Positions 51,405 to 62,362 are shown, numbered from the stretch's first letter. The stretch: DNA of 64,000 nt from Lucinisca nassula (GCA_963580285.1 OY757010.1:68284406-68348405), one strand, 5' to 3'. A program made the numbers and translations. The notes: generated from the sequence alone by a model not told the origin.

Positions 51405-52206
51405 TATGCCCCCACCATTCGAAGAATGGTGGAAAGGGCATATAGTGTTGCCCCTGTCCGTCCGTTCGTCTGTGCGTCCGTGCGTCCAAAACTTAAACGC
51501 GGTCAATAACTTCCTTATTTCTTGATGGATTTTAAAATTACTAGGCAGAAATGTTAACCATCATGAGACGGCGTGTCACGTTCAAAACCCAGGTTCGTAC
51601 CTCTAAGGTCAAGGTCATACTTAGAGGTCAAAGCTCAAAAAAAGGATCCGAACTTAAACGCAGTCAATAACTTTCTTATTTCTGAATGGATTTTGAAATT
51701 TATTTGTAGAAATGTTAACCATCATGAGACAATGTGTCACATGTAAAACCCAGGTTCGTACCTCCAAGGTCAAGGTCATACTTAGAGGTCAAAGGTCAAA
51801 AAAAGGGTCTGAACACAGTCAATAACTTACTAATTTCTGGATGGATTTTGAAATTACTTTGAAGAAATGTTAACCATCATGAGACGATGTGTCACGTGCA
51901 AACCCAGATCCGTACCGTCAAGGTCATACTTAGAAGTCAAAGGTAAAAAAAATGGTCCGAAACTTAAACACAGTCAATAACTTTATCTCTGGATGGATTT
52001 AGAAATTACTTGGCAGAAATGTTGGCCATCATGAGACCATCTGCCTCACACAAAACCAAGGTCCTTACCTCCAAGGTCAAGGTCATACTTAGAGGTCAAA
52101 TGTGAAAAGGGTCCAAAAGAAAACGGTCAATAACTTTCTATGGATGAATAGGAACATAGACATATTTTCAGGCGGGGGCATCCGTGTCCTATGGACACAT
52201 TTCTAG
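51405..52206 (+). mobile_element. pearl/HINE-like element 4, with a complete set of parts
   Basis: Hairpin head TATGCCCCCACCATTC-gaa-GAATGGTGGAAAGGGCATA (51405-51442), GTCCGTCC microsatellite, then tandem units marked by GTCAATAACTT at 51502, 51663, 51818, 51973 and 52126 (spacing 153-161 bp). The mirror of the head, GGCGGGGGCAT, is at 52171-52181. The end has stem GTGTCC, loop TAT, stem GGACAC (52184-52198), ATTT and CTAG (52203-52206) before T. This is the textbook pearl/HINE layout with a Helitron-like 3' end. Units carry AGGTCAAAGGTCA (51786-51798) and AAGGTCAAGGTCA (51605-51617). Confidence 0.8.
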
Positions 52207-52721
52207 TTTCTTAATTTTTTGGTATGGTGAAATTGGGAAAAATTTAGGCTATTTGGCATTGGGAATGGGGCCGAATTTCGGCCCTGCTGAACAGGCAGAA
52301 AATGCCCTGACTTCTGATTTGGTCTACACTGGTTGCCGGTGTCCCATTTTGGGATGCTTGTCGTATATGGGCGAAGTATCAAAATATCTTAAGTGTTCAA
52401 AAATCAGTGATATAAAAGAAGGACAAAATACTCAAGGACATTGCAGTCATGGATTAGGTTACCATTATCAATGATTTTTGTAGTTGTATTCTTTATAGCA
52501 TTTGACCTATTTAATGTTAAGATAACAGGGATGACAGTTTACCATAAACCCTCAAACCTTGAATAAATTGATTAAATACATCGCCTGTATATCAATGAAC
52601 CGCAAAATGTATGAAACATCGAAAATTATCGTTGTATTCATACATTTTCACAGGTTACATGTATGTATCAAGGTTTGAGGCTCAAGTGCCAATGCCATGA
52701 ACAACTAATTTATATTGACTT
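52207..52721. other. no recognisable gene
   Basis: AT-rich. TATCAAGGTTTGAGG near 52667 mirrors CCTCAAACCTTGA near 52551; no coding region is supported. Confidence 0.4.
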
Positions 52722-52759
52722 TGGGTGTATATTTAATTATTCAGCAGGACAAGGGTTAA
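52722..52759. repeat. TTAA-MITE family A, right-end fragment
   Basis: GGGTGTATATTTAATTATTC followed by AGCAGGACAAGGGTTAA. Confidence 0.65.
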
Positions 52760-52804
52760 CATTTTCTCCTAAGACTTTTTTTCTGAGGCCCTGGCTCCAG
52801 TGGT

Positions 52805-53023
52805 TTAACCCTAGTCCTGCTGAATATTTAAATATGCTACACCGTGACCCACTACCGATTACTAACCAATAAGATTACTTGATGCAAATTATTGCAACAA
52901 ATTCACAATCTGAATGACAAACATTGTAGATCCTGATCAGATGGCTTCATCAGAAGCCATCTGATCTGTATCTTCATTTTTTGGAAAATATGGCATGTTC
53001 GGGCTCAGCAGGACAAGTGTTAA
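52805..53023. mobile_element. TTAA-MITE family A copy
   Basis: Left TTAACCCTAGTCCTGCTG; right CAGCAGGACAAGTGTTAA. Central TCCTGATCAGATGGCTTC/GAAGCCATCTGATCTG hairpin retained. Confidence 0.85.
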
Positions 53024-53067
53024 AACTATAATGTTGTTTGTTAGCACATTGTTAAAACATTGAACAT

Positions 53068-53261
53068 TTAACGCTTGCATAAATTAATTTAGCCACACCC
53101 ATTGCTCACATTCATTCAATCAAATTACCTACTCCTTCAAATTTGCAAACTAAAATACAACAGTGTTAGATCCTGATCAGATGGCTTCTGCAGAAGCCAT
53201 TAGATCTGGATCTACAGTGGTTGCAAAGGTAGGGGTATTCATGTTCAGCCGGATGTTTTAA
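53068..53261. mobile_element. TTAA-MITE family A, degenerate copy
   Basis: TTAACGCTTGCATAAATTAA at left, TTCAGCCGGATGTTTTAA at right, central hairpin GATCCTGATCAGATGGCTTC/GAAGCCATTAGATCTGGATC intact. Only 45 bp from the previous copy. Confidence 0.75.
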
Positions 53262-53523
53262 TGGTCCTCTCAAGATCATTTCACTAAATTTGAGCCTATC
53301 GTTAATCAGAAGTGGAAGAAAAATGGAGTATCTGGAGAAAAACCACATGACCTTCTTCTGCAGAACTTGATGTCTCACATGTGACCGGAGAGTGGCTCAG
53401 AGACTTTTAATCATTAAGAATCAGTGCTCTTACCCCCTAGGCCCGTACATAGAGCTAAATGTATACATAATTAGCCTTTCAAGGGTTGCAGAAATATTTG
53501 GAGCTAATTGCAGTCATCTTTTT

Positions 53524-54696
53524 ATGCCCCTGGTAGCCATAGCGGGGACATACAGTAAAATTCCTATATAAAGACCACCTTTGGGACTGTTCAAAAGTGG
53601 TCTTTAAGACCACTTTTGAACAGTCCAAAAGGTGGTCCCTGAGCAGGAGACATAGTGTGCAGAGAATAAGAAGAGAGAATAACTGTACCCTTCAAAATAA
53701 GCTTTTTACAGCAGAATAAGTCTTAATTTTAGGTGGTCTTAATAGCGGAATTTCACTGTATTGTTTTTGCCCTGTCTGTTTATTGGTTTGTACCTGGACA
53801 ACTTTAACATTGGTCATAACTTTTGAACCGTTTGAGATAGAGCATTCATATTTGGCATGTAGGTTCCTTGTGACAAAAGCTTCACATTCATGCAAAAAAT
53901 TTTGAACTGTGACCTTGACAATTGACCTACTTAAAAGTAAAAAATAGCATTGGTATAACAATTAACTTTTGAACCACTTGAGGTACATCCTTCATATTTG
54001 GCATGTTTTTCCTTGTGACAAAAGCTTTCATGCAAAAAATTTTGACTGTGACCTTGACCTTTGACCTACATGTACTTAAAATAAAAAAAAACGTTTTGGT
54101 CATAACTTTGTTAACCTTTGACCTTGACCTTTGACCTACTTAAAAGTAAAAGTTGGCATTGGTCATTACTTTTGAACTGTTTGAGATAGAGCCTTCATAT
54201 TTGGCATGTAGGTTCCTTGTGACAAGAACTTTACATCCATGCAAAAAATTTTGACCTGTGACCTTGACCTTTGATCAACTTAAAAGAAAAAAAGTAACAT
54301 TTTGGTCATAACTTTCAAACCATTCGGGATAGAACATTCATATTTGCCATGTAGGTTCGCTGTGATAAGAGCTTTACATTCATGCAAAAAATTTACTGTG
54401 ACCTTGACCTTTAACCTACTTAAAAGAAAAAATAAAATTGTTCATAACTTTTGAACCGTAAGATAGAGCCTTCATGTTTGGCATGTAGGTTCCTTGTGAC
54501 AAGAACTTAACATGTACATTCATGCAAAAACTTTTGAACCATTTAAGATAGAGCCTTCATTTTTGACATATAGCTCCTTGTGTCAAGGGCTTCCCACTCA
54601 TACAAAAGATTTGACCTTGACCTTGAACTTTGACAAACTTTGAAGAAAAAAATGACCATGCCCAGGGCCATGTTCGTGTTTCACAAATACATCTTG
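53524..54696 (+). mobile_element. pearl/HINE-like element 5, interrupted by a MITE
   Basis: Head ATGCCCCTGG (53524-53533) with the hairpin partner CGGGGACAT; its mirror CCAGGGCCAT is at 54662-54671. Body: tandem units with TTTGGCATGTAGGTTCCTTG and TGACCTTGACCTTTGACCT (e.g. DR1-like TGACCTTTGACCT at 54055 and 54125). The end has a 6-bp stem GTGTTT, loop CAC, AAATAC (54676-54690), then ATCTTG. The MITE at 53551 is inserted in the head. Confidence 0.7.
53551..53760. mobile_element. mariner-like MITE D, uninterrupted copy (210 bp)
   Basis: TACAGTAAAATTCC at the left and GGAATTTCACTGTA at the right are inverted; TA at both ends fits a TA target duplication of Tc1/mariner type. Inside is a near-perfect 65-bp palindrome (53573-53637) centred on GTGGTCTTTAAGACCAC. 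Confidence 0.8.
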
Positions 54697-55249
54697 TTTG
54701 TCTCAAATTTTGGAGATGATTTACATTTTATTTATGTACATAGATACATGTCAGGTCTTATTTCCTCTGAAAATTTTGAAAATTGTGTCTGCTGGTCATG
54801 CTAAGCTGTTGTTGTTGTTTCCAGTTTCCCCGTGTCACGGGTCGTCAGCTGGTGGGGTCCCAGGGAACAAATCCATTCTGGCACTACACCGTAGCTGTTC
54901 GGTGGTATCCCCATTCCACGTTGCCGGTGAATGGGGAGACCATCGCTCGTCTCCAGCCCCGTCCATCCGTGTCTATCGTAAGTCCGCTGCAGTTGGTCCA
55001 TTTTGTCCTCTACTCGACGTTATATTTTTTTGCTTGTCAATATGCCCAACTGTGTCAGAGCAGGAAAGAGTCAATTTTGATATTGGTATTTTTGTTTTTT
55101 ATTTTTTATTTTTATTTGATTTTTGTATATTTTTGTAACGTATGTACATTTTTACATTGTTTTGTCTGTTTCCCCAGCTTGTTGAGTGGTCTTTTTTTTA
55201 AGTATATATATGCGGGCGGATGTGCTTACCCCGCCACGGACCTGTTTTG
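54697..55249. other. no recognisable gene
   Basis: An open frame over 54783-55325 has no domain I recognise and its second half is T-rich; not called. Confidence 0.4.
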
Positions 55250-56170
55250 TTTGTTTTTCTTGTGCCTTAAAGGTGGTGTTGTCCGTTTTAGGGCAAGCCC
55301 ACCCGCTCACAGTTGCTGGGGGTGACAGTTTTTGTACCTGCAAGATTGTGCTAGTGGTTTATATTTTGTGTTTTTTTTGTTTATCTGTACATACAATATG
55401 TAACATAATAACATGAAGTGCCGGCCTACGCGGTCTCGGGCTTGAATTCGTATTTTTTTTGTTAGTGAGTGACTTCTATCGTGGCGGATGTGCAAAGTAG
55501 GTCAATCCCTTTTTATGCATTTGCCGTTTTAAGTTAAGAAAAAGTGATGCCTTCCTCGAGGTAGGATGCCGCACTCTGCGGGACCATAAGTGGGTCAGTC
55601 GCCATGTTTGCATATCATTTACGCATCCTACGTGAAGGGAGGCACCATAGGAGGAAAGTGTATTCCTGCCTAGCCATTTGGAGGCCCGAGACAACGTTTG
55701 CCGATCTCGTTTGTGTTGTTGTCCTTTTTGGGACAAGCCCATCCGCCCACAGTTGCTGGGCAGGACAATTTTTGCACCTGCAAGGTTGTGCTTGAAGATT
55801 ATATTTGTGTTTTGTTCTTGTTTATTCTGTACATACAACATATAGCATAGTAACATGGTGTGTTGGCTTCCGCCGTCTCGGGCCCTAATTCGTATTTATT
55901 TTAGTTAGTGGGTGACCTCTATCGCGGAGGATGTGGAAAGTAGGTCAATTCCCTTTTATGCTTTTTCGTTTGAAGTCAAGAAAAGGTGATGCCCTCCTTG
56001 ACGCAGGATGTCGTATTCTGTGGGACCGTAGGAGAGTCATTTTGTATCGACATGTTTGCATATCACTATCGCATCCTACGTGTAGGAAGGCATCATAGTA
56101 GAAAAAAAAAAAGTATTCTTGCCAAGCCGTTTGGGGACCCGAGACAACGTTTGCCAATCTCTTTAGTCAA
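55250..56170 (+). repeat. two tandem ~445-bp units
   Basis: GGGACAAGCCCATCCGCCCA and CAGTTGCTGGG at about 55293 and 55730; TTAGTGRGTGACYTCTATCG at 55463 and 55905; GATGCC-TCCT-GA-G-AGGATG at about 55545 and 55988. About 85% alike by eye. No coding function recognised. Confidence 0.7.
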
Positions 56171-56887
56171 AGTGGTTAGTGCAAATTGTTATATAATCAT
56201 GTAGGTCGCATACAAGCGTCCGCCTGCGCACGTGCGCAGTCGGGCGCTCCTATGCGATCTTGTTTTTAATGTTTCATATTTACACAAATAAAAATGTTTG
56301 AAATCGCTTTTTGAGAAAACTCTTCTTCTTCTTCTTCTAACTCCAGGTTTTTGATCTCTCTTTTCTATACTATCCTCTCTACTGTATTCCTATCCTACAA
56401 CTATTGCTATATCTACCTATCTAGTGTGGTTGTATGTTGTTTTAGTTTCGCGTGGGTGGTTGTGTGTGTTAAGAGCCTTCCTTCAGGTCGCGCTAAGTCA
56501 TGCCCTAGTTAGTTAGTTAATTGCCCTTGTCTGTATTGATATGTGGCCATCTTGACCGTCTGTCTTTATTACGGTCATGGCGCAATTTGCTGTTTTTGGT
56601 GATTTTTATGTTATGCGACAAGGGCAGTACGGAGGGCTGTATGATATACCGGGCGAGATGCGTTTTTTCAGTCGTGGTGGTATGCAAAAGGCCCTTTTGA
56701 GGGCCTCCAGGTCATTCCGTTTGGGTAACCTTATAATGTACATCCTTTATTCGAAAGCGAAAGTTGTGAAAAAAGAAAGAAAAAGATGTGATAAGGCGTC
56801 TTGTTTCTTATTTTTGTCCCACTTTTCTATATGCGTTCCTGAAGGTGAGGCTTTGTTTGCTAGTGTGCTGTTGTGCCGTTCTCCATT
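56171..56887. other. no recognisable gene
   Basis: Contains a short (CTT)n run at 56322 and an inverted GC-rich pair near 56205-56260 (AGCGTCCGCCTGCGCACGTG...). A 114-codon frame at 56577 has no recognisable domain. Confidence 0.35.
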
Positions 56888-57335
56888 GGGTTGTGTGGCT
56901 CTCGATCAGCCAGGCTTTTGACGCAACGCTCCTAAGTGCAAAGTCCAAGGACTGCAACCACAGCGCTACGTCTCGTTCTGACTTCCCGTTTGCCTCACCC
57001 CCTCAGGAGGGGCTGGGCGACGGATTTTTCTTGTGGTGGGTCCATGCCCAGTCCCGGCGTGCTTTTGTGTGGTCCTCTTTCGGGCTGTGTGGCTCCCGAT
57101 CAGCTAAGGCTTTGGTGCAGCGTTCATAAGTGCAAAGCCAGTGGGCCGCAACCACAACGCTACACCGTGTCTTAACTTCTCGCTTGCCACACCCCCTCTG
57201 GCGGGTGGGTCGGGCCCATGGATTTTCCTTGTGGTGAGTCCATGCCCCGTTCTGCTATGGTCTTCTCACAGTGATCCAGGGATCACTGTCACCGATAGGC
57301 ACTCCTAAGTGCAAAGCCGAGGCCGCAACCACAGC
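56888..57335 (+). repeat. ~194-bp GC-rich tandem repeat, about 2.3 units
   Basis: GGGTTGTGTGGCTCTCGATC at 56888 and GGGCTGTGTGGCTCCCGATC at 57082; AAGTGCAAAG-CC-GCAACCAC at about 56936, 57128 and 57309. Open frames in it are repeat artefacts. Confidence 0.7.
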
Positions 57336-57661
57336 GCCTATCGTTGACTTTGTTCCCCTTTTCGCTGTGAGACGGCCGCCCTTTGATCACTACGGCCCTT
57401 TTTGGTTGGTAGCGTCTAAGGTGCGGTTCGAATATTTTTTTTTACTTTTCTGAACTCGGGTCTCTAGAGATTTTGGTTTAAAGTATGTATTCTCGTACGG
57501 GATGTGTTTTACGGTACAATGCGATGTAATTTAGTCTGCGCTCTTAGTTTTCCCCTATATTTTGTCCAGGTAGTTTGTTTTCTCAAAGAATTTGAAGACC
57601 GCGTCCCACATTTCCTGTGAATTTAGATTGAGGTCATGCTAAGCTAAAGGTAAATAGTATT
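57336..57661. other. no recognisable gene
   Basis: Nothing supported. Confidence 0.35.
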
Positions 57662-57859
57662 TTAACCCTTATCTTGCTGAATATTCATTTAAGCCACACC
57701 CATTTCTGTCTATCAACCAATCAAGTTACTTAATTTATTGCTGCAAATTCATAAACTGAATGCCAAACAGTGCAGATCCTGATCAGATGGCTTCTTCTGA
57801 TCTTGATCTACACTGTTTGCAAAGATTGTGGTTGTCGTGAACATCAAGATAAGTGTTAA
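57662..57859. mobile_element. TTAA-MITE family A copy with shortened hairpin
   Basis: TTAACCCTTATCTTGCTG at left and AGATAAGTGTTAA at right. The central hairpin lost one arm part (GGCTTCTTCTGATC). Confidence 0.85.
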
Positions 57860-58324
57860 TAACACTTTCATAGTGCATAGAATCTCGCTCAGTTTTGGGT
57901 CATATGGAATGTTACCCAGTAGGTTAAATATGGTACCACATAAGAAGATAGTGTTTCTCAAGGTTGATTGTAGGTTACAAATGTTTTTGAGTATCATAAA
58001 CCTTGACATAACCTATAACCTGATGGCATTCATAAATACATTTTGTATGCAAATTGTCCTGTAATATGAATGGAAGAGATAAAACAAAAGACATTTCAAG
58101 GTTATGACATACTATTATATAAATGACATGGTAGATGGTGGTCCATGCGTTTATTCAATTTCGATTGGGTCAGTGGATTCTGTATCTATGTCACTGAGAT
58201 TTTCTTATACATCCATTTCAAGGTTATTTTACTGGTCATTTTGTAAACAAACAATCCTATAGCTTTTATGATGTGGATCTTCCTAAAGCTTATGTCACAA
58301 ATATGTGTACTGACAGATCATGCA
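57860..58324. other. no recognisable gene
   Basis: AT-rich; nothing supported. Confidence 0.4.
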
Positions 58325-58580
58325 GTGCATGTAATTTATACGGCACCCACCCATCAGGGCTAGGAGAAATAGATTGGGCTGTATGATGCTTCCATGCAGA
58401 GCTGAAACCACACATGAGTACTGGTAAATTGCTTAGGACAGATAAAGTGGACCTTCATTGGGCGGCAGGACTTGTCATTTCATCTCAGTGTCGGGTAAAA
58501 GTCCCACCAAAATTGAAGCAATGTCTCCAAAATGACCTTAAAGTGTTATTGGGGATGTTAAACCTCAAATCAAACAAAAA
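58325..58580 (+). mobile_element. SINE-like repeat family C, opposite orientation
   Basis: Reads GGGCTGTATGATGCTTCCAT through CAAAATGACCTTAAAGTG to GATGTTAAACCTCAAATCAA, the reverse complement of the copies at 15836, 17920 and 50446. Confidence 0.7.
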
Positions 58581-58697
58581 GTACTGTACGAGCAGTTTCT
58601 ATTTCCACTGTTCTGCCAAAAAACAGTTTAACAGTTTACTGCATCACAACTGCCAGGTAGTCCCAGTCTGGGACCAAAGAACATGCTGAAAATTCAG

Positions 58698-58868
58698 TTA
58701 CCGTAAAAATCCAAAAAATGGGACACCTTACGGCCTTGCTGTAATGCTCCTAAAAGTTTAACAGAAGATGCAGACGTAATGGCAAACAGTGTACACCCTT
58801 CAGGTTCAGGAGCAGTCTGATCTGGGTCTGCACTGTTTGCTTAGGCCTGTCTATCCCAATACTTAGGA
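58698..58868. repeat. dispersed repeat, inverted relative to 50803-50945
   Basis: ACCGTAAAAATCCAAAAAAT and GGCCTGTCTATCCCAATACT match the complement of 50803-50945; the first block also occurs at 47355. GCAAACAGTGTACACC-CTGATCTGGGTC-GCACTGTTTGC inside resembles the MITE core hairpin. Confidence 0.5.
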
Positions 58869-59130
58869 TCATTATGTCCCCCCACCGGAGGGGAGGGGGA
58901 CATAATTATTGTTTTTGGTGCAGATCCCGTTGGTGTAGCCTGTTTGAAGCACTATATCTCCTGAACCTATGGATGGATTTTGACCAAACTTGCATAGACA
59001 CATCACTATGATTGGGGAAAAGTCATTAGGTCATGATGACCTTGACCTCATTAGCTCGGCTGTTTTCGAAGAAAACCACGAGGTATTGTCATAGCTCTGG
59101 CGTCACCGTGCAAAAACTTGGACATTTTGT

Positions 59131-59283
59131 ATGTGTGTGCGAGTCTGAGTGTGAATTCAGGTTTAACATTGCTTTCAACAATTTTTCAGTCATATCACGA
59201 CGGTGTCTGGTTGCGACAGGGAGCTCAATGCTCACTTTTATAGTGCTGCCTCACTGAAGTATCATGTACCAGAAACATTACAC
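59131..59283 (-). mobile_element. SINE-E copy, 3' part
   Basis: GTGTGTGCGAGTCTGAGTGT, then AACATTGCTTTCAACAATTT, TTCAGTCATATCACGACGGT and CTGAAGTATCATGTACCAGA; parallels 62062-62200. Confidence 0.75.
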
Positions 59284-59480
59284 AGCCAAAAATGGCTTGT
59301 CTGCACTCTATCTCATTAACGAATTGATTGATTTTCCTCTAACTTGGTACAATATATCATTACAACAAACCGCAGATTTGATTGGATTTTGGTCACCTTG
59401 ACCTTTTTACAAAGTCACAGCACCCCAAAGATTCGGGGCAAAAAATGGCTTGTCTGCACTCTACCTCAATAACGAATTGA

Positions 59481-59714
59481 TTAACCCATTTGGTACCAGA
59501 AACTCCAAAATGGGTACCAGGGCAAACAGCGCAGGCCCAGATCTTTCTGCGGTGTCTGATCAGGGCCTACAGTAACACTGTTTGCGAAAAGTTAAGCCAT
59601 TTTCCAAATAAATTTTGACAAAAACACAACCTGACACCCCTAAATTATGAAATGAACTCTTGCTCTATATATAAGGAGGAATATTCCATTTGGTACAAAA
59701 ATAAAAAGGGTTAA
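59481..59714. mobile_element. TTAA-MITE family B, copy 1
   Basis: TTAACCCATTTGGTACCAG at the left, GGTACAAAAATAAAAAGGGTTAA-type right end. Core GGCAAACAGCGCAGGCCCAG to CTGATCAGGGCC. Inserted in a HINE-6 unit whose sister unit (about 59330) reads ATTGATTGAT at the same point. Confidence 0.8.
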
Positions 59715-60008
59715 TTATAGTCAAACTTGGTACAATATATCAATACAACATACCACAGACTTGATTAGATTTGGGTGACCTTGACCTTTTTTCAAGGTCA
59801 CAGGCCCCCCAAAACAGTCAATTTTGGGCCAAAAATGGCTTGTCCGCACTATAAGGCCAAAGTCTCCCGAAACCTGTTCTTTTTGGGCCAAAAATGGCTT
59901 ATCTGTAACCTATATCTTTAGAATTTATGAATGTTGGTCAAAATTGGTACAAAATTTAATTACAGTCTGCCAAAATTGTTCGCTGATCTGAGATTTTTAA
60001 TGACTGTT

Positions 60009-61704
60009 ATACCCCGCCACACGATAGTGGCGGGGTATTATGTTATACCCTCCGGTGTCCGTCCGTCCGTACGTCTGTCCGAGCGCATCCACGGGCATAT
60101 GTTGGGTAGACACAAGTTGGGTACTTGCCGTTTATTCCGTTAGTGTCCAAAAAAGTAGCCAACAAATTTGATGGGACATGTTGGGTACTTGTGCAAATTT
60201 TAGCTGATTGTTGGGTACTTATAGGTGAAAAATTAACACTGTAGTACCCAACAAATGTCCATCTGTACGAACGTCCGTCCATCTGTCCGCACTTCGTTTC
60301 CGATCGATAACTTGAGTATTTTTTCACGGATTTTGTTCAAATTTTGCATACATATTGGTATCGGGGATGAGTGGTTTGGGATTGTTAATGGGCAAAATCC
60401 GTTAATTTTTAGCAGAGTTATTGCCCTTTTCAGTATCTGAAAAATGGTTTTTGGCCTCTAATTCCCTTACTATATGGAATATCTGGATGAAACTTCACAG
60501 ATATATAGAGGACTAAACGGTTCATATTGTGGCCAAGGACTGCTACTCTGGCTGTTCCAGTTCTTGAGTTATCTGCCCTTGACGTATTTAAAAAATGCAT
60601 ATTAGACTGTAGTTCGTTTATCATTTACAATATCTTGCTGAAACTTCATAGATATGTAGTAGATGAATTGTTATATACTGTGGCAAAGGAACATGACTCT
60701 GGCTTTCCCAGCGATTGAGTTATCTGCCTTTGAAATATCTGAAAAATGGTTTTTGGCCTCTAGTTCCCTTACTATATGGAATATCTCGATGAAACTTCAC
60801 AGATATATAGAGGACTTAATCGTTCATATCGTGGCCAAGGACCGCTACTCTGGCTTTACCAGTTCTTGAGTTATCTGCCCTTGAAGTATTTAAAATGCAT
60901 TTTAGACTGTAGTTCCTTTATTATTTACAATATCTCCTCCAGTCATTGATCTGATTTTCACCAATATCCCGGAGGACATACCTGTGCAAGTTGGGACCTT
61001 GCCAGTTTACTACTCTGATCACATGATTATCTGGGCTGCTATCTAATAGTGAAAAAGGTGAGATAGTACATCTACCCATGTTAGAATTAATTTGTGGTTT
61101 TTGTCCCTGTGAGAATGCCAAAAGATCACCCACAAACATCTTAATTTATGATTGGTTGCCATTTATGCTTAATCCTTTTGATTGAAGCCTAATCAACCTC
61201 ACCCTTGGAATGTGCAGTAAAAGCCTAACCAAATAGATGCCTAAAATAAAGGCCCTTCTAAGTGGTTAACCAGTACTTAGTGCACATACTTCATGCCTGC
61301 CCTTCTTGAATCAGCGGAAGGAGCACAATGACCGTAGAAATTACTTCATGATCAGTCTTCCCGAAAGAATATAGTCAGACAGGCAGTACATCGAAAAACA
61401 TGAAATTCTTACATGTACCACATAAAGATACATGTTCCACAGCCATTTAAGGTAAATACATGTACTTGCCTCCATAATTTTCTAATAATGTCAACTTATT
61501 GAGTTGCCTTCCCATCAAATGTCTGAAAAATGGATTTTTACATATGCTTCCTACATCTTCTAACAACTTCATACACTCACATTAAGACATTACACTTGCG
61601 AATTATATCTCTGATATCCCCTTTCTAGTAGCCTTGATATATTTTCAAATAAGTTACATTGCTTAGCAGTGGCGGGGTATTATGCAGTGTCTGCGTGCTT
61701 TTAT
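60009..61704 (+). mobile_element. pearl/HINE-like element 7
   Basis: ATACCCCGCCAC-acgata-GTGGCGGGGTAT forms a perfect 12-bp hairpin head (60009-60038); GTGGCGGGGTAT recurs at 61669-61680. GTCCGTCCGTAC microsatellite at 60058. Body units with GAAACTTCACAGATATATAG at about 60488 and 60792 (and related at 60640). The end hairpin ATGCAG-tgt-CTGCGT (61682-61696) has the same 6-3-6 geometry, but the final CTAG is lost. Confidence 0.65.
60930..61045 (+). pseudogene. LINE endonuclease fragment inside element 7
   Basis: Encodes VIDLIFTNIPEDIPVQVG then VYYSDHMIIWAAI and a stop, matching the LDLxFTN...SDHDxV block of APE endonucleases in the LINEs above. About 35 codons only. It may have been captured with the element or inserted later. 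Confidence 0.6.
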
Positions 61705-62054
61705 TTGTTTTTTAAGATCACAGGCTCCCGAGAAAACTATCAGTTTTTGGCCAAAAATGGCTTGTTTGCAGCTTACATTTTGGTGACTTTAACCTAGTTA
61801 TTAAAGTCAAATGGGTGTTTTAAGTTTTATTTATGGTGGGGGGATATTATTTTCCTCTGAAAACATTTCTACTTACGGTAGATTTAGAAATCTCACTGAG
61901 AACAGCTTTTGGAAGGGCAAAATTATGGGAAATAGCAATGTTTTTTCAGTGAAAAAGCCATTTACATTGCTTCTATTCTACAAATGAAATATTTTAGCAT
62001 ATCATAAAACATGTTGTTCACATGCATTATGAAAGATACCTGCCAAAGCCTCTG

Positions 62055-62362
62055 TGTGTGTGTGTGTGTGAATTTGGGTTTAACGTCGCTTTCAACAATT
62101 TTTCAGTCATATCACGACGGTGTCTGGTTGCGACAGGGAGCTCAATGCTCACTTTTATAGTGCTGCCTCACTGAAGTATCATGTCCCAGACACATTACAT
62201 GATACCACACCCAGTCACATTATCCTGACACCGGATCGACCAGTCCTAGCTCTTCCCCGTAAATCCGAGTGCCAAGCGAGGAGCAGCTAGTACCATTTTT
62301 AACGACTTTGGTATGTCGCGGCCCGGGATCGAACCCGAGACCTCCCGTTCCGCCAAAGCCTC
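62055..62362 (-). mobile_element. SINE-E, most complete copy
   Basis: In minus orientation: tRNA-like part with B box GAGGTCTCGGGTTCGATCCC, CATACCAAAGTCG, middle section, GTCGCAACCAGACACCGTCG, AATTGTTGAAAGCGACGTTA and a (CA)n tail. Other copies: 59131, 24555, 7175. The GACGTTAAAC block is shared with family C. Confidence 0.8.

Larger units (their letters stand above)
58871..61872 (+). mobile_element. pearl/HINE-like element 6, host of three nested insertions
   Basis: Head hairpin ATTATGTCCCCCCACC/GGGGAGGGGGACATAAT (58871-58906); mirror GGTGGGGGGATAT at 61835-61847; end stem TTTTC/GAAAA (to 61864), ATTT, CTAC at 61869-61872. The unit AAAAATGGCTTGT-TGCA-T appears on both sides of the inserted material (59289, 59447, 59833, 61745), showing that the left and right parts were once continuous. 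Nested inside: SINE-E (59131), TTAA-MITE B (59481), element 7 (60009). Confidence 0.65.

Noticed and set aside
51502..52126. CRISPR-like array (regular ~155-bp spacing)
   Set aside because: Whole units are repeated with no variable spacers, inside an AT-rich eukaryotic pearl/HINE-like element.
54783..55325. A 180-codon open frame
   Set aside because: No recognisable domain, its 3' half is a T-rich tract read as Phe/Tyr/Leu, and it runs into a tandem repeat.
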